Assembly (NCBI GenBank): GCA_964388485.1
Contig: CAYMAS010000020.1
Span: 1-58,340 of the forward strand
Source: JBCDKH01 sp964388485
GTDB taxonomy: Bacteria; Planctomycetota; Phycisphaerae; Tepidisphaerales; Tepidisphaeraceae
Reading direction: 5' to 3'
Length of the DNA stretch: 58,340 bases
Positions 15,992-26,100 of this stretch are shown here, one piece after another (within the stretch, counting starts at the first letter, position 1; each line of letters begins with the position of its first letter). The notes below the pieces were generated by a model. It searched no databases. It was not told where the DNA came from and saw nothing but the letters and a program-made list of their open reading frames with translations. The translations under genes were made by a program, and so were the position numbers.

Positions 15992-17152
15992 ACGAACCAG
16001 ATCTTCGAGCGCCTCGAGCCGCGTCGTCTTCTTACGGGTAGCGTGCCCGCCGTCCCCGGCGGCGACGATCCCGGTTTCGGCGGCGGGGTCCAAGGCTTCA
16101 TCTACGGCGGCGACAAGGGCGACCTCGCCATCAAGGGAGCGGACCACCCGCTGTGGATGGACGACTATCCGGACACGAACCCGACCGACGAGGAGCTGGT
16201 GGGCTGGATGCACAGCCCGTGGTTCAGAATCGACGTTGTGGATGATCAGGAGCCCGAGTACGAGGAGGAGTATGTTTCGCATGAGGAATTCGACCCAGCG
16301 ACCGGCGTTCACGAAACCTGGGTCACCCGCGAGTTCGCGCCGCGGATCGAAACGAAAGAGATTGAAGTCGAGACAACGTCGCAGTACTTCGGCTTTGCGA
16401 TGGTCCCGGTCGGCATCGCCGACGGGACCAAGCCGTTCTACACGCCCTGGGAGGAGGTCAACCGGCCGGTGAAGGAGGGGCCCTCGCATGAGGCGGTTAC
16501 GAACAACAAGTATGTCGCAGCTGGGCAGGATGCCTGGTTCATCAAGGGCTGGGAACAGATGGGCGATCCGTTCGAGGCTGTGTCGGGGTCCTATGGCTTG
16601 CCCGCGAAGTACAGTCAATCAATCAGCAAGACGGAGGGGACCAGCTGGGGTGGAGGCATCGGCTTCGGGATCGACATTGCACCGTTCGGCATCGGTGGAG
16701 AGATCAACGGAAACGCGTTCAAGTCTTGGGAGGAATCAATCACAGGCACCACGGCCGTCGAGGATGAGAAGGTCGCCGAAGATACGCGGTACTACATCGC
16801 AGCCTTCATGGAGAAGCAGACCATGGCCATTTATGAACCCGAGCTGATCAACGGGGTCAAGCTCCACGACACGATCGCGTACTTCGAGATCGGCTACACC
16901 GGCAATTGGGCTCCCGCCTGGGTCGACAAGTCGGAGCGGAAGATCCTCGACCCGGACCACCCCGATGCCGAGGGCTTGTTGACGGTTGCACCTCCCCGCC
17001 CGCAGATCTCGACGGCGGCCGAGAAGACCCACTACACCCAATCCTTCGTGCCCGACGCGGATGGACCAACTCCGTGGATCGTCTTCAACGCACAAGAAGT
17101 TATTGATGATCAAGATGATCTCAGCCTCTTCGATGACCACCTTCCGTTTTGA
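15992..17152 (+). CDS. LEPR-XLL domain protein with no standard start codon
   Basis: The frame is open from 15830 and codes for QIFERLEPRRLLTGSV at 15998-16045. This is the LEPR-XLL N-terminal motif of large exported planctomycete proteins, so translation must begin before the first standard start (GTG, 16043). No in-frame ATG, GTG or TTG exists between the previous stop (15829) and 16043. The ACG at 15992 lies six bases after AAGGGA and would give MNQIFERLEPRRLL; one base change would make it ATG. An ATT at 15968 or ATC at 16001 are alternatives, as is a sequence error. The remaining 350 or so residues are acidic, with many Trp and Pro and no domain I know; the protein is far shorter than most LEPR-XLL proteins. 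Confidence 0.6.
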   Translation, partial: TNQIFERLEPRRLLTGSVPAVPGGDDPGFGGGVQGFIYGGDKGDLAIKGADHPLWMDDYPDTNPTDEELVGWMHSPWFRIDVVDDQEPEYEEEYVSHEEFDPATGVHETWVTREFAPRIETKEIEVETTSQYFGFAMVPVGIADGTKPFYTPWEEVNRPVKEGPSHEAVTNNKYVAAGQDAWFIKGWEQMGDPFEAVSGSYGLPAKYSQSISKTEGTSWGGGIGFGIDIAPFGIGGEINGNAFKSWEESITGTTAVEDEKVAEDTRYYIAAFMEKQTMAIYEPELINGVKLHDTIAYFEIGYTGNWAPAWVDKSERKILDPDHPDAEGLLTVAPPRPQISTAAEKTHYTQSFVPDADGPTPWIVFNAQEVIDDQDDLSLFDDHLPF

Positions 17153-17170
17153 TTCATGTATACCACGTGA

Positions 17171-17176
17171 TTGACA
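17171..17176 (+). promoter_or_regulatory. Possible -35 box in an AT-rich island
   Basis: TTGACA lies within about 65 bases of unusually AT-rich sequence (17150-17215) before the membrane protein gene. No convincing -10 hexamer sits 16-18 bases downstream, so this is tentative. Confidence 0.25.
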
Positions 17177-17229
17177 TACTAATTATATCGCAGCATCAAT
17201 CGTACCAATAGGTCAGGAGTTTAGTGATC

Positions 17230-17889
17230 ATGAACGTGACGTTTCGTATCCTGGTGCTGTTAGTCGCTTGCCTGATGGTGTTGGGCTTCACGTGGTACGT
17301 TCAGCTCTTCCCTGGCTATCCCATACAGGGCATGCTCAGCATCGAGCAGAAGGATCGCGTGCGTGACGGCGGTTCGGCTTGGCGGGCGTGGCGCTCTCAG
17401 TACTACGGTACTGGAGGAGCGCCACGCCTTCTCGAGTCGACGGACCGCTTGGAGTACCGCCTTCACTTCGCTGTGGCTGTAGCGGTGGAGCGCCTCCCGG
17501 ACCTTCGGACGGACAGGGTCTATTCCCAGGCTCCGCACGTTAAATATCCCGAGCCGCTGGAGCGGGACCTGCCGCTGAAGCTTGGGTCCGTCGAGAAACA
17601 GTGGGGCTTGTGGAATCGCAACGAAGCCGATCGATGGCGGGAGGATCTCGACCCGAAGGAGATCGAGTTCACCCCGGTCCGGGAGGAGTACTGGAACCTG
17701 CACGCGACGCGGCTGCTGCTGTACCTGTCGCTCGTCGCCGGGCTCCTCGTCGCGGCCGTCCCGCCGCTGCGGCGGGCGGTGTTCTGGTGGGCGATCCTGC
17801 CTTGGCGGCTGATAACGCAACACGCAGATACAAGACGCCGCGGTTTCCTGTTAGTCATGAATGCATCGAATGAAACGACCGCCGGATAG
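17230..17889 (+). CDS. Two-helix membrane protein of unknown function
   Basis: About 219 residues. One hydrophobic helix is at the N terminus (FRILVLLVACLMVLGFTWYV) and one near the C terminus (LLLYLSLVAGLLVAAVPPL, with a further WWAIL stretch). Between them lies a charged region of about 140 residues that would be outside the cytoplasm if both helices span. I know no family for it. AGGAG at 17215-17219 stands 10 bases before the ATG at 17230 and 4 before the GTG at 17224; I prefer the ATG. It follows the LEPR-XLL gene by 77 bp and may share its function. Confidence 0.65.
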   Translation: MNVTFRILVLLVACLMVLGFTWYVQLFPGYPIQGMLSIEQKDRVRDGGSAWRAWRSQYYGTGGAPRLLESTDRLEYRLHFAVAVAVERLPDLRTDRVYSQAPHVKYPEPLERDLPLKLGSVEKQWGLWNRNEADRWREDLDPKEIEFTPVREEYWNLHATRLLLYLSLVAGLLVAAVPPLRRAVFWWAILPWRLITQHADTRRRGFLLVMNASNETTAG

Positions 17890-18247
17890 TCGCTCGCCGA
17901 CGGCCATCGGCTGTATTGAGGCAGAGCTGGCCGATACGAATTGGATAATTCCGGGGCTGGTACGATACGGATCATTCTTCGCGGCCTTCCCACTTAGGCC
18001 TGGCCGTCGAGCGATACCGCTTGAGCGGCGGCGTGAATTCATGCCGGACGACCCCCCGCTGACGGTCTAGAAACGGAATCATCATCTCTTGATCGAGACG
18101 AACCCCATCACGATCGGGTGGCTTGCGGTCCTGCTCTCACCCTCGCTTTGAGTGCCCGGCTGAGGGCGAGGGAGCCGAGGGCGAGGAGGCTAAGCAGTGT
18201 CCGGTGCCACGAGCGATCAGACAACTGTCCTGACCTTTGGCGTCTGT
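17890..18247. other. Intergenic region without a supported gene
   Basis: About 360 bases between the two-helix membrane protein gene and the ftsI stop. Around 18135-18195 is a run built from CCCTCGC and GCGAGGG units that can form a weak hairpin and resembles worn repeat sequence. Short open frames here show no coding pattern. Confidence 0.6.
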
Positions 18248-20128
18248 CTACTCCGCCGCTTCCAGGGCTGGCGTCGTTTCGAGGGACGGATGTTCCTTCA
18301 GCGTCCGCTTCGGTTCGTACCACCGCTTGGCGTAGTTGTGCAGCGACTCCCGCAGTGACTCCGGCGGTTCGGCGAGAGGCTGGCAGTACGGGACGCCGAG
18401 CGTGAGCAGCGAGCGTTCGAGAATCCGGGCCGAGGTACCGCCGGCGACTTGGCCGCCGTGGTAGCCGAGGTCTTTACGAGGTTCGTCAACCGTCACCGCC
18501 AGGACGAGTCGCGGGTTCTCAAAAGGCCCACCGCCGACGAAGCTGGCGAAGTACTTCTCCTCGCTCTGTCGGCCACCTTCGGATTGGTGAGCCGTGCCGG
18601 TCTTGCCGAAGAGGTTGTAGAGGTCGCTGCGGGCGTGCCGGGCGGTGCCACGGACGAAAACATCCGCCATGATGCGACGCATGAGGTCGGCATTCTTCTG
18701 ACTCAACGCCCGCTCGCCCACCTGTCGCGGCGTCGGCTCGATCGTGCCGTCATGACCGACAGTGCCCGCCACGAGTCGCAGCGGCAACAGGTCGCCGCCG
18801 TTCGCTAGCGCACCAATCGCCCGAGCCAGCTGCGCCGGCGTCGCCATCATCGCGTAGCCGAAGGCCATGCTGCTCTGCGTGTACTTGTCGGGCGGGTTCT
18901 GGTAGAGGAGCCCGCCGTGCTCGCCGTCGAGGCCGACGTTCGTCCTTTCGCCGAAGCCGAACCGCTCGTACGCCTCGACCACCGCGTCGTACGTCATCCG
19001 ACCCGACGTCTTGGCCATGCCGATGTTGGAGCTCTTGACGACGACGTCCCAACTGTTGAGCTGTTCGTAGCCGTAGTCGTCGGTCACGCGTCGGCCGACG
19101 GGCAGGCGCGTGGTCTTGCCGGTCGTCAGAACCTCGCCGGGCGACGTGACGTCCGCTTCGAACATCTGGGCCATGAGGAACGGCTTGACGACGGAGCCGG
19201 GCTCGTACGGATCGACGATCGCCCGATTGCGGCGGTACTCGACCGGGAAGTCGCCGGGAAACTGCGGGTCGTAGACCGGCACGTTCGCCCAGGCGAGGAC
19301 GTCACCCGTGTGCGGATCGATCAGGACGCAACTGCCGCCGACGGCGTCGAAGGCCTCGACGGTTGCGGCGAGTTCTTCTTCGACGATCTGCTGGAGACGG
19401 GCATCGATCGTGAGGATGACGCCTTGGCCGTGCTGAGGTGCCCGGACGCCGGCGGCAGGCGCGGCGATGGCGCGGCGTCGCTTGTCGCGGATAGTGACGA
19501 CCTTGCCGTTCTCGCCGGAAAGCACCGCGTTCTTGCGACGTTCGATGCCTTCGAGTCCGTCGCCATCTCGGCCGACGGTGCCGATGACGTGCGCCGCGAG
19601 CGAGGCCATCGTGTACGTCCGCTGCGGCTGCGGCTCGGTGGCGACGCCCCGCAAGCCCAGGTCGCGGCTGTAGGCGACGACGTCGGCCGCTTCGGCGGCG
19701 GAGAGCTGACGACGCAACGGCACGTAACGCTTGTTCGGCTGACCCGTGACACGCAAGGCAACGCGATCCGCATCGGCAGAGACGCGAGCGGCCAACGCGT
19801 CGACGGCGTCATCGAGTTCGACCATCGATCGATTCGTCTTGAGAAACTCGTCGTGGAGAAATTTGGGATCGACGAAGACGTTCCGCTCCAGCGTCGTTCC
19901 CGCCAGCAGCAGGCCGTTGCGGTCGAAGATGCTGCCGCGACGAGCGGCAAGGCCGGAGACGCTCTGGTGCTGTCGGTCGACGCGATCACCCTTGGCTTGG
20001 GCGAAGGTCGTCTGCAGGTATGCGACGCGGCCGACGAGCGCCAGCAGAGCGACACAGGCGCAGGCGACGACGAATGTCATCCGCCCGCTGCGGATGGTCG
20101 GCGGGGCGTTGTCGGGCGAAGCGTCCAT
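18248..20128 (-). CDS. ftsI: Peptidoglycan D,D-transpeptidase, FtsI-type class B PBP
   Basis: Cross-links peptidoglycan at the division site. The 626-residue protein has one N-terminal membrane helix (about 17-38), a dimerisation domain with RRGSIFDRNGLLLA, and a transpeptidase domain with all three active-site motifs: S312-V-V-K, S366-S-N and K509-T-G. It lacks PASTA repeats. It follows a small membrane protein gene by 63 bp, and tdh lies upstream of that on the same strand. Many planctomycetes lack parts of the classical division machinery, so an intact FtsI is informative about the lineage. Confidence 0.93.
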   Translation of the reverse strand: MDASPDNAPPTIRSGRMTFVVACACVALLALVGRVAYLQTTFAQAKGDRVDRQHQSVSGLAARRGSIFDRNGLLLAGTTLERNVFVDPKFLHDEFLKTNRSMVELDDAVDALAARVSADADRVALRVTGQPNKRYVPLRRQLSAAEAADVVAYSRDLGLRGVATEPQPQRTYTMASLAAHVIGTVGRDGDGLEGIERRKNAVLSGENGKVVTIRDKRRRAIAAPAAGVRAPQHGQGVILTIDARLQQIVEEELAATVEAFDAVGGSCVLIDPHTGDVLAWANVPVYDPQFPGDFPVEYRRNRAIVDPYEPGSVVKPFLMAQMFEADVTSPGEVLTTGKTTRLPVGRRVTDDYGYEQLNSWDVVVKSSNIGMAKTSGRMTYDAVVEAYERFGFGERTNVGLDGEHGGLLYQNPPDKYTQSSMAFGYAMMATPAQLARAIGALANGGDLLPLRLVAGTVGHDGTIEPTPRQVGERALSQKNADLMRRIMADVFVRGTARHARSDLYNLFGKTGTAHQSEGGRQSEEKYFASFVGGGPFENPRLVLAVTVDEPRKDLGYHGGQVAGGTSARILERSLLTLGVPYCQPLAEPPESLRESLHNYAKRWYEPKRTLKEHPSLETTPALEAAE

Positions 20129-20191
20129 GCCAGTGTCGTCCGATAAAGCCGGACGTCCTGTGCATCGGCATGCTCATGCCGTTGGCATGAT

Positions 20192-20683
20192 CTACTCGAT
20201 CTCGTTCTGCAGGTTCCGCAGGGTCGGGGCGTCGTCCTCGACCGGATCGGTCGAGAAGCAGCCGGCGAACCAGAGCAACGACATGACCGCCAGCAGGCCT
20301 GCGAGCGTGGCCATCAGCAGCGGCGCTGAGTAGCCGCTGGCATCGCGAACGGTTGGCAGGGCGTCGACGTCCGGCTCGGCCGACATGCGGCTGGAGCGTT
20401 CCAGGTCGCGATCGCCGAGCTTGCCGGTGGTCGTGGAGAGGCGATCGTTGCTGCGACTGACGGTGCCGGTGGTGCCGCTGGGATCGTCGACGACTGCCTT
20501 GGCCACACCCAGTCCCGCAGCCGTCACCCGCTTCGGACCGGCCGGATCGACGGCGTCGCCACGTTCCCGCCGCACCCCCGAGGCGTCTTCGTCATCGAAG
20601 GCGGCTCCGTCCTTCTTGAGCGGGATGTCGTTGCCATCATCGAACCCGCCAGGCGGGGGAACGGGCTTGACGGTGTTGCGCAT
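20192..20683 (-). CDS. Small single-helix membrane protein
   Basis: 163 residues. The first 120 are hydrophilic and charged (many D, R and S); one membrane helix near the C terminus reads LLMATLAGLLAVMSLLWFAG, and about 15 residues follow. The topology (C-terminal anchor) differs from FtsL, which has an N-terminal helix, so I do not call it FtsL despite its place directly before ftsI. It starts 19 bp after the tdh stop. Function unknown. Confidence 0.6.
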   Translation of the reverse strand: MRNTVKPVPPPGGFDDGNDIPLKKDGAAFDDEDASGVRRERGDAVDPAGPKRVTAAGLGVAKAVVDDPSGTTGTVSRSNDRLSTTTGKLGDRDLERSSRMSAEPDVDALPTVRDASGYSAPLLMATLAGLLAVMSLLWFAGCFSTDPVEDDAPTLRNLQNEIE

Positions 20684-20702
20684 AAGAAGACGTTACAGTC
20701 GA

Positions 20703-21755
20703 TTAGTCGTGGTGCCAGCGGAGCAATACCTTGCCGCCCTTGCCGCGACGCATGACGTCGAAGCCCTGCTCGAACTCGGTGTAGTGGTAGCTGCCGGTGA
20801 TGACTGGCGAGACGTCGAGCCCGCCCTGGAGCATGGCGGTCATCTTGTACCACGTCTCGTACATCTCGCGGCCGTAGATGCCCTGGAGCGTGAGCATGTT
20901 GAAGACGATCGTGTTCCAGTCCACGCCGTTGTTCCCGCCTGGGATGCCGAGCATGGCGATCTTGCCGCCGTGGGCCATGTTGGCGATGGCGTCGTCGAGT
21001 GCCTTAGGGCTGCCGGACATTTCGCAGCAGACGTCGAAGCCCTCGGTCATGCCCAGTTCCTTCTGCACGTTGGTCAAAGTTTCGCTCCGCACATCGACGA
21101 CGCGGTCCGCTCCCATTTGCTTCGCCAAGGCGAGTCGCTCCGGATTCAAATCGGTCACGACCACGTGCCGGGCTCCCGCGAACTGACACACTGCCGCCGC
21201 CATGCAACCGATGGGGCCGGCCCCGGTGATGAGCACGTCCTCGCCGAGCACGTCGAAGTGCAAAGCCGTGTGCACTGCGTTGCCGAGCGGATCGAAGATG
21301 GCGGCGACGTCCCGGTCGATGTCGTCGGCGTGGTGCCAGACGTTCGTCATCGGCAGGCTGACGTATTCCGCGAATGCCCCGGGCCGGTTGACGCCGACGC
21401 CTTTCGTGAACGCACACAGGTGACGCCTCCCCGCCAAACAATTTCGGCATCGCCCGCATACCACGTGTCCCTCGCCGCCGACGACCATGCCGGGCGAGAA
21501 GTCCGCAACGTTGCTTCCGACCTGCACGATCTCGCCGACGAACTCGTGCCCCACAACCATCGGCACGGGGATGGTCTTCTGGGCCCAGTCGTCCCAGTTC
21601 CAGATGTGCACGTCCGTCCCGCAAATGCCGGTGCGGTCGACGCGAATGAGGACGTCGTTGATGCCGACCGTCGGCACCGGCACTTCCCGCAACCAAAGCC
21701 CCTCGGCGGCTTCGGCTTTGACCAGGGCCTGCATCGTGTCCGGTGCCTGCGACAT
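20703..21755 (-). CDS. tdh: L-threonine 3-dehydrogenase
   Basis: Zinc-dependent oxidation of threonine to 2-amino-3-ketobutyrate with NAD+. About 350 residues, the usual length. Catalytic zinc ligands are in GICGTDVHIWNWD and GHEFVGEI; the structural zinc site is CGRCRNC...C. The Rossmann motif is GAGPIGCMAAAV, and the family-specific block HHADDIDRDVAAIFDPLGNAVHT is present. I start at the ATG at 21755; the frame extends seven codons further. It probably leads a tdh-small membrane protein-ftsI transcript. No kbl (glycine C-acetyltransferase) gene is adjacent, unlike in E. coli. Confidence 0.93.
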   Translation of the reverse strand: MSQAPDTMQALVKAEAAEGLWLREVPVPTVGINDVLIRVDRTGICGTDVHIWNWDDWAQKTIPVPMVVGHEFVGEIVQVGSNVADFSPGMVVGGEGHVVCGRCRNCLAGRRHLCAFTKGVGVNRPGAFAEYVSLPMTNVWHHADDIDRDVAAIFDPLGNAVHTALHFDVLGEDVLITGAGPIGCMAAAVCQFAGARHVVVTDLNPERLALAKQMGADRVVDVRSETLTNVQKELGMTEGFDVCCEMSGSPKALDDAIANMAHGGKIAMLGIPGGNNGVDWNTIVFNMLTLQGIYGREMYETWYKMTAMLQGGLDVSPVITGSYHYTEFEQGFDVMRRGKGGKVLLRWHHD

Positions 21756-21867
21756 GGCAGACGGTAGGTTCAGCACGATCTACAAGGCCCGGATGAGCGC
21801 GGCCTCGGCAGGTCGTCCATAGGGAAAAACGGCTTGACGCACTCGTGTCGCCTGAGAACATCCTGCC

Positions 21868-23181
21868 ATGCGACGCCTTCCGCTTCTCGCCCTGACGGGA
21901 TTTGCTTCGATCTCTTTCATGTCCGGATCTGCTGCGGCTCAGATCGTGTACGAGCCGGTCTTCACGACGCGTGGCACGACGAGCAACGAACGGCTCGGCG
22001 GTGTCGTCGGACCGGCGGGTGATGTCGATGGCGACGGGGTGCCTGATCTTCTAATCTCCGCACGTTCAGGAACTGCCGATACCGGCTTCTTCGGTCGCGT
22101 CGAGATTCGGTCCGGAAGCGACTTCGGCCTGATTCGAACCCTGGAAACTGGTGAAGAGGACGATGCCTTCGGCAACAGCGTGGATGGTCTGGGAGATCTC
22201 GATGGCGATGGCCGCAGCGACATCATCGTCGGTGCGTTCCTCGATGACTCCAATGGGTTCGACAGTGGCCGGGCGTACGTCTTTTCCGGGGCAACGGGAT
22301 CGACGCTGTACGACGATGACGGGGTTCAATCGCTGGGGCAACGCGGCTTCAGCGTGAGCGGGCTGGGCGACCTCGATGGCGATGGCGTGACTGACTATGG
22401 CGTCGGTGCTCCAACGGAAGGCGACTTCTTCACCAGATCCGGACGGGTCGTCGTCCGATCCGGCGCGACGGGCGAGATGCTGTACACCCTCGAGGGAACG
22501 GACGGAGCCTCCTTCTTCGGCGGAGCCATCGCGAGGATCACCGATGTCGATCAGGACGAAGTGCCTGATGTTCTGGTCGGGGCTTGGAATGCTGACACCG
22601 ACACCTCTAACTCCGGAAGCGTCAGCCTCTTTTCCGGGGCCACCGGGACCGAAATCTTTCGACTCGACGGCGACATTGAAGACGGCGGGTTCGGCAGAAG
22701 CGTGGCGAGCTTCGGCGATCTCGACGGCGACGGGTTGAGCGACATAGCGGTCGGTTCCAGCTCCAACCAGGTAGAGGTCTTCTCCGGTGCAACGGGAGCA
22801 CCGCTGCTCACCCTGGTCGGCGAAGCGCCGGATGACCGCTTCGGCAGAAACGTCAGCAGTGTCGGCGACTTGAACGGGGACGGCATTGCGGATCTGCTGA
22901 TTGGTGCTTCAGGCGCGAACGCCGCGTTCGCGTACAGCGGAGCCGACGGAGCCCTCATCACGACCTTCGAAGGTGACGAGGCAGGTGACCGGTTCGGCAT
23001 CGCCTTGACAGGCATCGGCGACATCAACGGTGACGGCTTGGACGAGGTGCTCATCGGTGCCCGAGGCACTGACGATCGCGGCTACGCGAGGCTCTTCCAA
23101 AGCCGTGTCATCCCGGAGCCCGCCGCCGTCCTGCCCGGTGTACTTGTCGGGTGGATGCTGCTCCGTCGACGTGTCAGTTGA
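21868..23181 (+). CDS. FG-GAP (integrin-alpha-like) repeat protein with PEP-CTERM anchor
   Basis: 437 residues. Signal peptide over about 1-25. Then come about seven repeats, each with a calcium-binding loop such as GDVDGDGVPDLLISA, GDLDGDGRSDIIVGA and GDINGDGLDEVLIGA, which would fold as a beta-propeller. The C terminus is VIPEPAAVLPGVLVGWMLLRRR: a PEP motif, a hydrophobic helix and a basic tail, the sorting signal handled by exosortase in species with exopolysaccharide. Predicted to be exported and processed at the envelope; the partner is unknown. It is divergent from tdh and its last 8 bp overlap the 3' end of smc. Confidence 0.92.
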   Translation: MRRLPLLALTGFASISFMSGSAAAQIVYEPVFTTRGTTSNERLGGVVGPAGDVDGDGVPDLLISARSGTADTGFFGRVEIRSGSDFGLIRTLETGEEDDAFGNSVDGLGDLDGDGRSDIIVGAFLDDSNGFDSGRAYVFSGATGSTLYDDDGVQSLGQRGFSVSGLGDLDGDGVTDYGVGAPTEGDFFTRSGRVVVRSGATGEMLYTLEGTDGASFFGGAIARITDVDQDEVPDVLVGAWNADTDTSNSGSVSLFSGATGTEIFRLDGDIEDGGFGRSVASFGDLDGDGLSDIAVGSSSNQVEVFSGATGAPLLTLVGEAPDDRFGRNVSSVGDLNGDGIADLLIGASGANAAFAYSGADGALITTFEGDEAGDRFGIALTGIGDINGDGLDEVLIGARGTDDRGYARLFQSRVIPEPAAVLPGVLVGWMLLRRRVS

Positions 23182-26100
23182 CGACCGCGATCTCGCTGTT
23201 GGCACCGACCTGATCGAATCGCACCTCGACGCGCCGGCTCACGCCCGGCTGCGGCATCGTGACGCCGTACAAGACGTCCGCCGCCTTCATCGTCGGTTTG
23301 GAGTGGGTCACGATGATGAACTGCGTCTCGCCGATGAAGTCGTCGAGCAGCGAGCAGAACCGCTTCGTGTTCGCTTCGTCGAGGGCGGCGTCGACTTCGT
23401 CGAGCATGCAGAAAGGCCCCGGCCGGCTGCGGAAGAGGCTCATGAGTAGCGCGACGCTGATCATCGACTTCTCGCCGCCGCTGAGCTGGCTCATCGTCAC
23501 CGGCTTCTTGCCCGGCGGCCTCGCAACGACTTCCACGCCCGGCGGCTCGGCGCTGTCCTCAATCTCTCGCAACGACAGCTCCGCCTTGCCGCCGCCGAAG
23601 AGGCGACGGAACAGGCCGTTGAATTCTTCGCGAACCTTCTCGAACGTCGCCGTGAACCGTTCGTCGCGTTCGTGGTCGAGCTCCTCGATCATTCGACGCA
23701 AGTCGGCGACGGCGGTGCGGACGTCCCTTGCCTCGCGCTCGATCTCTTCGCGTCGCTCCTCGAGGGCTTCAAGCTCCTCGGCCGCCTTCGGATTGACGCC
23801 GCCGAGCCGCGAAAGCCGGCCCTGCAGGTCGGCCAGCTCCGCCTCGCTCGCCTTCTCGTCGACGAGCAGATCGTCGCCCTGCGTCTGGAGGTCCGGGATA
23901 TTGAGCTGCATCTCGTCCCGGCAACGCATCACGTGCGTCTCGAGCCGAATGCTGGCGGCGGTGGCGTCGCGTTCGACCTCCGACAACTCGGCCCGCTTCG
24001 TCGCGACGTCTCGGTCGGCCGACTGATGTCGCTCATGCGCGGCCAGACGCTGCTGCTTGGCGTCGGCGGCTTGTTGAGTCGCTTCCTGCAGGTCACCCGA
24101 TGCGTCGGCACGAGCTTCGGTCGCGGCAAGGGCTTGATCGGCTTGGGCGACTTCGTTGTCGAGCCGATCTACAAGGCCGCCTAGCTCCATGACAGCCTGA
24201 GCTGCCGCGTCGGCACGGGCGGCAGTCGTGAGACGACGTTCACGCGACTGCTCGGCGGCGGTGAGCAGGGCATGGAGATGAGCCTCGGCCCTAGCGTGCT
24301 GGAGCCGGCCATCGGAGGCAGCGGTCGACGCCTCGGACAGCTGCCGATCGGCGTCGGCGACCTTTCGACTCAACGCGTCGACGACTTCGTCGGCAGCGGC
24401 CTGCTCGCGTGTCGATTCCGCGACCGTCGCCCTCGCGATGGCTTGACCGTCCGCAAGTTCGTCACGCTCGTGGCGGAGTCGTTCGAGCCGCTGCTTTGTA
24501 TTGGCCGCCTCGGACACCACGCGGTCCCGTTCCCGTTGTCGGGTGTCGGCGTCGCGTTCGGCATCGCGGAGGTGCGTGGCCGCTTCGGTCGCGGTGGCTC
24601 CAGCATTGGCGAGTAAGGTCGCGGCTTCGTCCTGCTGCTCGCGGGCCGCTTCGAGTCGACGCGTCGCGTCATCGAGTTGGGCCTGATTCGCCCGAACGTC
24701 GGCTTCGACTCCATCGAGCTCGGCACGACGCGACAGCGTGGTCCGCAAGGTCGGGCCGACCCGGAGCGTGCCGTCCGGCCAAAGCACCCGACCGTCACGG
24801 GTGGCGAGCGAGTGGGTCGCACTTGCTTCGCGGGGAAGCTCGTCGACCAGCAGAACATCGCAGAGCAGGGCGTCGACGAGCCCTTCCGTCGACGACCGCA
24901 CCACCGCGACCGCTGCGGTCGCACCTTCGGAACATTGAGTCGTCCATCCGCGGCTCGAGGAACATGACGTTCGCGGGAGAAGGCGGACTGCTTCCTTGAG
25001 GTCGGTCGTCCACGTCAGGTCCATCGGACGCGTCTGGACCACCACGTCCGTCAACCGATCTGCCAAAGCGGCTTCGACCGCGGTGGACCATTCGACGGGC
25101 ACGTCGAGCAGGCTGGAGACGGTGCCGACGATGTCGACGTGCTGCCGAGTCGTCGCCAAACCGCTGCCGGCTTCAGCTTCTGCGGCGACGTCTTTGGCCA
25201 AGGCGTCGCGATGGGCTCCGAGGGCGGCGCGTCGCTCGCGAAGCTCATTCACCTCGCGACGTGCGTCGGCGACCCCCGCTTCGATCTCAGCTAGACGCCT
25301 GGCCGCTTCGTCTGACCGCTCGCGAGCTTGCGTCGCCTCGGCTCGGAGCTTTTCGACGTCGTCGTCCGCCTGTTCGCCCAGATCCGCTACGGCGGCTTCG
25401 GTGACACGAGCGGCTTGCTCTACCTGCTGCAGCTGATCCTCAATCGACGACAGCCGCACCGCCGCGGCGTCGGCGTCGCGTTCGGCCCGCATCAACCGTG
25501 TCGATGCCGCTGCCTGTGCTGCCGATTGCTCGCTCAAACGCTTGCGAACCACGTCGCTCGCCTGACGCTTCTCGCTCACCACGGCCGCCGCATCGGCCCG
25601 TTTCCGCTCAGCCGCCTCGACAGCAAGCCGCGCCTCGTCTTCGCCGGGCACCGTGTCATCCGTCGGCAGGGCAGCGAGTTCTTCCGCGAGTCGATCGCGC
25701 TCGGCGGCCGCAGCGTCGAGCCGCACCACGGCATCGGCGTGCCGCTCCTTGGCCAACTCGGCGGCGTCCTTAGCCCGCGACAGCTCCGTATGCCGACGCA
25801 GCTGCTCCATCTCGATATCCCGCCGACGCGACTCGGCCGCTTCGGCCTGCGCGGTCGCGGCCTCGGCCTCGGCGGCGACGTGCCTCGCGTGAGCCTCGGC
25901 CTGCTCCAGCGCCTCCGTCGCCTCGCGACGCTTCGCCTCGGCCGCTTCGGACGAGGCGGCGAACATCCGATATCGATGCCGCGCCAGCCGCAGCCGCACG
26001 TCGGCGACGCGTTCGGTCAGCTCCGCATAGGTCCGAGCCCGACCGGCCGCCTGTCGTGTGGCCCGCAGCTGCCGCTCGACTTCCGCCGTCACGTCGTCCA

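Noticed and set aside
14912..16618. Minus-strand open frame of 568 codons opposite the DUF1501 and LEPR-XLL genes
   Set aside because: No known motif, and the plus strand has a Tat signal and family signature in the same place.
20385..21767. Plus-strand frame of 460 codons opposite tdh
   Set aside because: Shadow frame; the minus strand codes for a complete threonine dehydrogenase.
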